Shown here in pieces: positions 1-3,887 of a stretch of 8,237 nucleotides of DNA (position 1 is its first letter; each line of letters starts with the position of its first letter). Source of the stretch: Elusimicrobia bacterium RIFCSPHIGHO2_02_FULL_57_9 (GTDB lineage Bacteria > Elusimicrobiota > Elusimicrobia > UBA1565 > UBA9628); the NCBI GenBank assembly GCA_001800015.1, contig MGUO01000097.1:653-8889 (forward strand), in the 5' to 3' direction. The position numbers were made by a program, and so were the translations under genes. Under the pieces are notes generated by a model. The model ran no database searches and was not told the DNA's origin. It saw only the letters and a program-made list of their open reading frames with translations.

Positions 1-167
1 ATGCCGTGGCCGATATTGGCCGCAAAAGCCCCGCCGCAGCCGTCCAGATATTTCTTCCCTTGCTCATCATAAAGCCGGCAGCCCTCGCCGCGGGCGATGA
101 CGGGGAAGCTTTTATTGAGCGAGCGGTAAAAGACCGGGCTCTGAGGGTAGCGGCGAGATTGACTCAT
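1..167 (-). CDS. Class III PLP-dependent aminotransferase, N-terminal fragment
   Basis: This is the 5' end of a minus-strand gene cut by the left window edge; 55 codons are visible. The start is the ATG at 167-165, giving MSQSRRYPQSPVFYRSLNKS and onward. Residues about 15-55 match the N-terminal segment of class III (ornithine/acetylornithine/BioA/GABA-type) aminotransferases: a hydrophobic FPVIARGEG strand, then a turn with R-L-Y-D and G-K-K-Y-L-D-G, then G-G-A-F-A-A-N-I-G-H-G. In this fold the segment helps build the substrate and PLP phosphate pocket. The catalytic lysine and cofactor-binding Asp lie off the edge, so the substrate cannot be assigned; it could be an amino acid, diamine or beta-amino acid enzyme. 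No Shine-Dalgarno sequence precedes the ATG, and a consensus TATAAT sits 12 nt upstream. The gene is divergent from the QueC homologue; a functional link is not implied. Confidence 0.85.
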   Translation of the reverse strand, partial: MSQSRRYPQSPVFYRSLNKSFPVIARGEGCRLYDEQGKKYLDGCGGAFAANIGHG

Positions 168-187
168 AAAAGCCGAAATATTATAGC
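159..187 (+). promoter_or_regulatory. Candidate promoter for the QueC-like gene
   Basis: TTGACT (159-164), a 17-bp spacer and TATAGC (182-187) form a reasonable sigma-70-type promoter. It would start transcription about 3 nt before the ATG at 197. The -35 box lies inside the first codons of the divergent aminotransferase gene. No Shine-Dalgarno sequence is visible, which fits a near-leaderless message. Confidence 0.35.
180..185 (-). promoter_or_regulatory. -10 box for the aminotransferase gene
   Basis: Read on the minus strand this is a perfect TATAAT, with 12 nt between it and the ATG at 167. A start site about 7 nt downstream would leave a leader of roughly 5 nt. The hexamer 17 bp upstream (GCGTGA) matches TTGACA poorly. 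The site overlaps a plus-strand AT-rich box, so the two divergent promoters may compete. Confidence 0.4.
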
Positions 188-196
188 TTATAGCCG

Positions 197-829
197 ATGC
201 GTTCACGCGTTTGCGTTCTGGTCAGCGGAGGGGTGGATAGCTCGGTTTTGCTGGCCGATAAGCTCAGGCAGGGCCATGAGGTTTATCCGCTTTACGTGGG
301 AGCCGGTTTTAAATGGGAAAAAGTCGAGCTGGCCTGGTTGAGGCGCCTTTTGAAACGGCTCAAAACTCCGCGTCTTAAGTCCTTGACCGTGACCCGCTCG
401 CCCATGCAGCCGTTAATGAAAAGTCATTGGGCTATTACCGGGCGCCGGGTGCCGGACGCCAAAAGCGCTTCGCGAAGCGTTTACATCCCGGGAAGAAACA
501 TGGTCTTGATCGCTCAGGCCGGGCTTTTCTGCGCCTTGCACGATATCCCCGAGCTCGCCCTGGCGATTCTTAAATGCAATCCTTTCCCTGATGCCCGGCC
601 TGGATTTCTGAAGTCCATGGAAAAAACGGTTAGCGCGGCGACCAATTCCCGCATCCGCATCAGCACTCCTTACGCGGAATTAAGCAAGGATCAGGTGATC
701 AAGCGTGTCCCTGGGTTTGCATTCCAACTGACTTTCTCCTGCCTGAGGCCGAACGGCGGTAAACATTGCGGAAACTGCAACAAATGCGAGGAAAGACGAG
801 AGGCCATTGACAACTTAAGTTATTTATAG
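197..829 (+). CDS. QueC/ExsB-like 7-cyano-7-deazaguanine synthase homologue
   Basis: This 210-residue protein belongs to the adenine-nucleotide alpha hydrolase (PP-loop) superfamily. QueC uses ATP and ammonia to convert 7-carboxy-7-deazaguanine to preQ0 in the cytoplasm, on the route to queuosine. Visible signatures are the PP-loop SGGVDSS (10-16), PGRN (98-101), NPFPDARPGF (128-137) and a zinc-type cysteine set C182, C191, C194, C197 (Cx8CxxCxxC). Length is near the family norm. Several segments differ from classical QueC: LYVGAGFKWEKVELAWLRR (32-50) replaces the usual FDYGQR-type region, HWAITGRRVPD (77-87) is present, and NPFPDARP replaces GYPDCRP. These fit a divergent QueC-like branch often annotated as QueC, whose substrate I cannot state. 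No queD, queE or queF neighbour is in view. The start is the first ATG, with the PP-loop at the expected distance. Its last codons contain one operator palindrome of the downstream toxin-antitoxin pair. Confidence 0.85.
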   Translation: MRSRVCVLVSGGVDSSVLLADKLRQGHEVYPLYVGAGFKWEKVELAWLRRLLKRLKTPRLKSLTVTRSPMQPLMKSHWAITGRRVPDAKSASRSVYIPGRNMVLIAQAGLFCALHDIPELALAILKCNPFPDARPGFLKSMEKTVSAATNSRIRISTPYAELSKDQVIKRVPGFAFQLTFSCLRPNGGKHCGNCNKCEERREAIDNLSYL

Positions 830-835
830 TAAACT
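807..835 (+). promoter_or_regulatory. Promoter of the toxin-antitoxin operon
   Basis: A perfect TTGACA (807-812), a 17-bp spacer and TAAACT (830-835, 4 of 6 matches) predict a start site at about 842, which is the G of the antitoxin GTG. The message would therefore be leaderless, in keeping with the lack of a Shine-Dalgarno sequence. The -35 box lies in the coding end of the QueC-like gene. An overlapping TATAGT (825-830) is a better hexamer but its 12-bp spacing is too short. Confidence 0.5.
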
Positions 836-841
836 TAAGTT
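812..841. promoter_or_regulatory. Paired palindromic operator for antitoxin autoregulation
   Basis: AACTTAAGTT is a perfect 10-bp palindrome and occurs twice, at 812-821 and 832-841. The centres are 20 bp apart, close to two helical turns, so two dimers would sit on the same DNA face. The copies touch the -35 box and cover the -10 box and start codon of the toxin-antitoxin operon. Ribbon-helix-helix antitoxins commonly repress their own promoters through such short repeated palindromes; assignment to this antitoxin is inference from position and symmetry. Confidence 0.7.
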
Positions 842-1060
842 GTGATTAGGAATGAAGTTTTTGCCACCAAGCTCCCTAGGGAACTTAAAAAGCAGATCGA
901 TGAGGCCTGCGCGCTGCTTGGCATCCGCAAGAACTTTCTCGTTGAAGAGGCCATTCGCGAGAAGATAGAAGACCTTATGGACGCCTACGATCTGCGCCAG
1001 GCCATGAAAGAAGCGACTGGATTCCATTCCTGGAACTCCATTAAGAAAGAAATCAAATAG
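842..1060 (+). CDS. Ribbon-helix-helix antitoxin (RelB/CopG-like)
   Basis: This small 72-residue protein is encoded directly upstream of a RelE/ParE toxin. The N-terminal residues 4-10 (EVFATKL) suit the DNA-contacting beta strand of a ribbon-helix-helix dimer. Helices are expected at about 12-26 (PRELKKQIDEACALLG) and 30-47 (KNFLVEEAIREKIEDL), with S/N-capped turn chemistry typical of CopG/RelB antitoxins. The C-terminal part (about 50-72) would wrap the toxin. Translation starts at a GTG that coincides with the predicted transcription start, so the mRNA is probably leaderless. The flanking pair of palindromes argues for autorepression, probably strengthened when toxin is bound. The gene overlaps nothing and lies 12 bp after the QueC-like stop. 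Family level is confident; the exact antitoxin subfamily is not. Confidence 0.85.
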   Translation: MIRNEVFATKLPRELKKQIDEACALLGIRKNFLVEEAIREKIEDLMDAYDLRQAMKEATGFHSWNSIKKEIK

Positions 1061-1062
1061 CC

Positions 1063-1320
1063 TTGTCCTATCACATCGAGTTCGAAACCAGGGCCCGCAA
1101 GGAATTCCTGGACCTTCCAAAAGAAACTACAGCGAGGCTGGCTGAAGTATTCGATGATTTAACGGTCAACCCACGTCCGCCCGGAGCGAAAAAGTTGTCC
1201 AGGGTGGACGGTTATCGGATACGCAAAGGCGATTACAGGATCTTGTATGCAATCGACGATCAGAAACGCTTGGTCTGCGTCTACCGCATTGGGCATCGCC
1301 GCGAAGTTTATCGTCGTTAG
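1063..1320 (+). CDS. RelE/ParE-family toxin
   Basis: This 85-residue basic protein has the RelE/ParE fold signature. Landmarks are the N-terminal strand YHIEFETRARKEFLDLP (3-19), P-R-P-P-G-A-K-K-L (37-45), the central GYRIRKGDYRILYAI (50-64) and the C-terminal GHRREVYRR (77-85). In RelE proteins the arginines and terminal Tyr of these motifs take part in ribosome-dependent mRNA cleavage; K43/K44, R52, R54, R59, R79, R80 and Y83 are present here. Intact active-site residues make an mRNA interferase more likely than a gyrase-type ParE, but families of this size are easily confused. Translation begins at TTG only 2 nt after the antitoxin stop, with no strong Shine-Dalgarno sequence. Weak start plus tight spacing suggests coupling, keeping toxin below antitoxin. 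The ORF looks complete. Confidence 0.9.
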   Translation: MSYHIEFETRARKEFLDLPKETTARLAEVFDDLTVNPRPPGAKKLSRVDGYRIRKGDYRILYAIDDQKRLVCVYRIGHRREVYRR

Positions 1321-1463
1321 CCGGGATTCCCACGGCGGGGCCGCGACCTAACATTTCGATCTTTTGTAACTTTGTGTTAGTTTGTAAACTTGACACCATG
1401 CCGATCCTTGCGTGTCGCAGCCGATGGAATTGTCGAAAGGTGGCTTGCGCTGATTCGCTGGGC
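1321..1463. other. Non-coding spacer with repeat-like motifs
   Basis: No supportable gene lies here. It holds an inverted pair CTAACA (1348-1353) and TGTTAG (1375-1380). Two imperfect copies of a TTTGTAAC-type motif follow each other around 1363-1389, ending in TTGACACC (1390-1397). TTGACA at 1390-1395 has no partner -10 box at 16-18 bp. No hairpin plus T-run terminator is evident between the converging genes. The motif series could be a decayed mobile-element end, but no element can be delimited. Confidence 0.4.
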
Positions 1464-2027
1464 CTAAAGGTCACGAGGAAAAATTTTTAACTTGCTTCTT
1501 ATCCGATCTATGCGTATCAGAGCTTCTGCATCATCTGCGAGCGTTCCAACGCAGGCGTAATTGTAAGTGTAGCCATAGTAGCCATTTGTTGGGAACCTTG
1601 GCCCCCCAATTTGCTCACATTTTTTGCGAAGGGCGTCAGCCGTTCTCAGAAAGGCAAGAGCACGACCGTGTTCTCTTAATCCCTCCCAGGAATATTTAAC
1701 AGAGTAACTACCCAACCTTCTTTCACGAGCCTGATCGAGCAGGCTGATCCTTTTTTTGCCGATTGGGCCATCTCCAAAGAAGCTGAGAGCGAAATTCACG
1801 CAGTCCCTAAGAAATTTTGGGTCTTGGCTCACCTTGCAATTTCCCAACGCCAGGGCTCCTTCCCGGACTGTCGCGTAGCTCTGCTCCATGTAATTGGGGT
1901 TTGCAACGCTACCCTCTGCCTTCACTTGTGCTACAGGATCCGTGTTCCAGTCTATGGTGGGCACTTTCTCCTGGGCCGATAACAATCCTTGGAGAACAAA
2001 AAATAAAACCACCGTTAGTTTCGCCAT
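1464..2027 (-). CDS. Small exported protein of unknown function
   Basis: I do not recognise this 187-residue protein. The N-terminus MAKLTVVLFFVLQGLLSAQE has one Lys, a hydrophobic core and a likely signal peptidase I site after LSA (residue 18), so it should be exported to the periplasm or beyond. The mature part is basic, with Cys64, Cys76, Cys137 and Cys159, which could form two disulfides. It has a tyrosine-rich stretch GYYGYTYNYAC (149-159) and helix-prone segments ending in DDAEALIRIDRIRSKLKIF. The ATG at 2027 is preferred over the in-frame GTG at 2036: a strong AGAGGGGG ribosome-binding site (2043-2036) is 8 nt from the ATG but overlaps the GTG. By eye its base composition is more A+T-rich than its neighbours, hinting at different ancestry. 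Both flanks are non-coding, so context gives no functional clue. Confidence 0.7.
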   Translation of the reverse strand: MAKLTVVLFFVLQGLLSAQEKVPTIDWNTDPVAQVKAEGSVANPNYMEQSYATVREGALALGNCKVSQDPKFLRDCVNFALSFFGDGPIGKKRISLLDQARERRLGSYSVKYSWEGLREHGRALAFLRTADALRKKCEQIGGPRFPTNGYYGYTYNYACVGTLADDAEALIRIDRIRSKLKIFPRDL

Positions 2028-2035
2028 TTGCGCCA

Positions 2036-2043
2036 CCCCCTCT
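2036..2043 (-). promoter_or_regulatory. Strong Shine-Dalgarno sequence
   Basis: AGAGGGGG read on the minus strand, 8 nt before the ATG at 2027. It decides the start of the exported 187-residue protein. It is the clearest Shine-Dalgarno sequence in the window, contrasting with several genes that lack one. Confidence 0.7.
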
Positions 2044-2053
2044 TTGAAGCTCT

Positions 2054-2059
2054 ATTGTA
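2054..2059 (-). promoter_or_regulatory. Possible -10 box of the exported-protein gene
   Basis: TACAAT on the minus strand, 26 nt before the ATG at 2027, leaves room for a normal leader containing the Shine-Dalgarno sequence. The hexamer 17 bp upstream (TGGTGG) is a poor -35 match, so this is tentative. Confidence 0.3.
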
Positions 2060-2091
2060 GACTATAGAGAAAATTACCACCAGGGTCTTTC

Positions 2092-2145
2092 GGCCTTTTA
2101 TCTCATAGGCCTTTCAGCTCCGGGGGCATTCGGGCCATTACCCGG
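2092..2145. repeat. Tandem hairpin element in the intergenic spacer
   Basis: Two inverted repeats lie side by side. GGCCT (2092-2096) pairs with AGGCC (2107-2111) around a 10-nt loop. CCGGG (2120-2124) with CCCGG (2141-2145) encloses an inner GGC (2125-2127)/GCC (2134-2136) stem, with a 4-nt bulge. The first GGCC can alternatively close a smaller hairpin with GGTC just upstream. No T-run follows on either strand, so it is not an ordinary intrinsic terminator. It sits after the amidohydrolase stop and in the upstream region of the exported-protein gene. Confidence 0.45.
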
Positions 2146-2160
2146 TAGTCGTTCTTTTAT

Positions 2161-3744
2161 CTAGTTAGGGCGGAGACTGAGCCGGCCGTCCACGATCACG
2201 GCGCGCGCGCGAGCCTTTCCCAGAGTGGATCGTTTCTCTAAATGGATTTCCGGCCAGAGCACGACGATATCCGCCAAATACCCCGGCTCGATTTTCCCCA
2301 ATTCATTTTCTCGCCCGATGGCGTAAGCCGGCCCATGGGTGTAGGCCTTCACCGCCTCCTCAACCGGGATGGAGGAAGCCGCCGCGGCGATTCCTAAATA
2401 AGGATTGTTGGATGCCACCGGCCAGTCCGAGCCGAAGGCCAGGATGGCATCCTTGGCCAACAGGGCCTTAAAGGGAAAACTTAAGCTCACGCGTTTGGCC
2501 CCGAGATTCTTGGCCCATACCCCCGAATCCGGGCCGCTGTGGAGGGGCTGCAGAGAAGCCGCGGTCCCCAAGGCTTTAAAGCGCCGCAAGTCGTTGGGGT
2601 CAACCACCTCGGCATGCTCGACGCGATGCCGGACTTGGATGCCGGGGTGGCGCTTGGCGGCTTCGGCAAAAGCGTCCAAGGCCAAACGAACGGCAGCGTC
2701 TCCGATGGAATGCAGGGCCACCGTAAAGCCGCGTGCGTGGGCCGCGGCCACCAATTCTTTAAGCCTATCCGGAGGGATTCGCGGCCCCCCCCGCTCTGAG
2801 CCGCTTTGATAAGGCTTGAGCATATAAGCGGTTTTGGATTCGATCACTCCATCCACAAAGCCCTTGAGCGGCCCGAGTCTCAAAAACGGGCCTTGGTATT
2901 GCTTGCGAATTTTTTCGTAAAGATTCAGGTTTCCGCCTAAAACAGTGCAAGCCGTGACCCGGAGAGGAAGCCGGCCTTGCTTTTGCAGCTCTTCAAAAAG
3001 TTTCAGTTCGGAATCATCTTCGAGCGGCGATAAATCGGTGACCGAGGTCACCCCAAGTTCGAGATACTGCTGGAGAGCCGAGTCTAGCGCCGCCATGCGG
3101 ATTTTTTGATCCGGCGGCGGGAGCGCCTTTTGCATCAGTTCCATGGCGCTTTCCAGCAAAACGCCTTGGGCGACACCATTAGCTTCCCGCGCGATTTTTC
3201 CGCCCTCAGGATCCGCTGTTTGCGGGGTGATCTTCGCCAGTTCGAGGGCCCTGCTGTTCACCCACAAGGCATGGCCGTCATAGCTTTCCAGAATAACGGG
3301 CTTATCCGCGGCTGCTTGGTCTAAATCGCGGCGGGAGGGAAAGCTTCCCTGGGGCACGATGTCGTAGGACCAGCCGCGTCCCAGAATACGGTCCTGTTCG
3401 GGATGCTTCGCGGCGTAGCGGCTTACTTTTTTAACGATGTCGTTGATCTTGTCCTGAGCTGAAATCTCGAGCTCGAAGGATGCCAGCCCTCCGTCCATCA
3501 GATGGGTATGCGCGTCATGCAGTCCGGGGAGGATATGAGCGCCGGCCGCGTCAACGTGAGAAGCGAACGTCTGCGCCTGGGCGCGCAGATCAACGGCCTT
3601 GCCCACCGCGGCGATGCGGTTGCCGGTAATGAGCACGGCATCGGCTCCGGGATGGCCGAAGACGCGGCCGCCTGTGATCAAGACCGCCGTTTGCGGGGGG
3701 CCGGAGGTTTTCCAGGATGAGCAGGCTCCCAGCCCCAGAGTCAT
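2161..3744 (-). CDS. Amidohydrolase family 3 protein (YtcJ-like), probable lipoprotein
   Basis: This metal-dependent hydrolase belongs to the amidohydrolase superfamily, family 3 (YtcJ/N-substituted formamide deformylase-like). It has 527 residues from the ATG at 3744, the usual family length. The composite N-terminal beta domain (about 18-70) is followed by the TIM barrel with the metal ligand motif HDAHTHL (76-82; H79, H81). K294 lies in GPLKGFVDGVIES, the place of the carboxylated or bridging lysine. H345 is in ALHSIGD, H377 in RVEHAEV, and the catalytic D440 in FGSDWPV. All expected active-site residues are present. Substrate is unknown; family members hydrolyse amides, formamides and similar C-N bonds. 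The N-terminus MTLGLGACSSW carries a lipobox ending at C8, but seven residues are too few for a lipoprotein signal. Reading upstream in frame adds a basic residue and FILA, reaching a stop at 3774-3772 with no ATG, GTG or TTG. The true start may be non-canonical. Confidence 0.9.
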   Translation of the reverse strand: MTLGLGACSSWKTSGPPQTAVLITGGRVFGHPGADAVLITGNRIAAVGKAVDLRAQAQTFASHVDAAGAHILPGLHDAHTHLMDGGLASFELEISAQDKINDIVKKVSRYAAKHPEQDRILGRGWSYDIVPQGSFPSRRDLDQAAADKPVILESYDGHALWVNSRALELAKITPQTADPEGGKIAREANGVAQGVLLESAMELMQKALPPPDQKIRMAALDSALQQYLELGVTSVTDLSPLEDDSELKLFEELQKQGRLPLRVTACTVLGGNLNLYEKIRKQYQGPFLRLGPLKGFVDGVIESKTAYMLKPYQSGSERGGPRIPPDRLKELVAAAHARGFTVALHSIGDAAVRLALDAFAEAAKRHPGIQVRHRVEHAEVVDPNDLRRFKALGTAASLQPLHSGPDSGVWAKNLGAKRVSLSFPFKALLAKDAILAFGSDWPVASNNPYLGIAAAASSIPVEEAVKAYTHGPAYAIGRENELGKIEPGYLADIVVLWPEIHLEKRSTLGKARARAVIVDGRLSLRPN

Positions 3745-3773
3745 AGCTAAAATAAAATTTCTACCCGTGCTTT

Positions 3774-3802
3774 ATTCTATGACTTCTTCTTTTCAGCGTC
3801 TA
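3774..3802 (-). promoter_or_regulatory. Candidate promoter of the amidohydrolase gene
   Basis: On the minus strand TAGACG (3802-3797), a 17-bp spacer and TAGAAT (3779-3774) match the sigma-70 consensus at 4 of 6 and 5 of 6 positions. The predicted start falls near 3767, close to an in-frame ACG at 3768-3766 and 23 nt before the ATG at 3744. No Shine-Dalgarno sequence precedes the ATG. Confidence 0.35.
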
Positions 3803-3839
3803 GGTCCGTCCTAGGTCCACCGGCCCGCGAAAATGGACC
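3800..3839. promoter_or_regulatory. Phased direct repeats and inverted repeat in a divergent promoter region
   Basis: CTAGGTCC occurs at 3800-3807 and 3811-3818, an 11-bp period close to one helical turn. GGTCCA (3814-3819) is mirrored by TGGACC (3834-3839), forming an inverted pair across 14 nt. The first repeat overlaps the candidate -35 box of the amidohydrolase gene. The array lies between two divergent genes and could bind a regulator of one or both; no protein can be named. Confidence 0.35.
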
Positions 3840-3868
3840 AAACGGCCCATTCTCTTGGAAAGGGTCGG

Positions 3869-3877
3869 TGATATAAT
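3869..3877 (+). promoter_or_regulatory. Extended -10 promoter of the exported His/Cys protein gene
   Basis: TGATATAAT is a perfect extended -10 element (TGn plus TATAAT at 3872-3877). No convincing -35 box is found at 16-18 bp, which extended -10 promoters tolerate. The ATG at 3888 begins 10 nt after the box, so the leader would be about 3-5 nt and no Shine-Dalgarno sequence is available. Confidence 0.5.
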
Positions 3878-3887
3878 CTAAAAACGC

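Noticed and set aside
6..341. A 111-codon plus-strand open frame at the left edge
   Set aside because: It is antisense to a clear class III aminotransferase N-terminus and overlaps the start of the QueC-like gene out of frame.
824..1120. A 98-codon minus-strand open frame across the toxin-antitoxin pair
   Set aside because: The plus strand gives convincing ribbon-helix-helix and RelE proteins with operator and promoter; the reverse frame gives no coherent protein.
1390..1395. A perfect TTGACA as a possible promoter -35 box
   Set aside because: No -10-like hexamer lies 16-18 bp downstream and no gene follows on that strand.
2061..2160. A known riboswitch class (cyclic di-GMP, guanidine) or hammerhead ribozyme in the hairpin-rich spacer
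   Set aside because: The conserved core sequences of those classes are not present; only generic stems and a CGAAA stretch were seen.
2109..2162. A short minus-strand frame through the spacer ending in M-A-R-M-P-P-E-L-K-G-L
   Set aside because: Under 20 codons with no ribosome-binding site, and the same bases are better explained by the inverted repeats.
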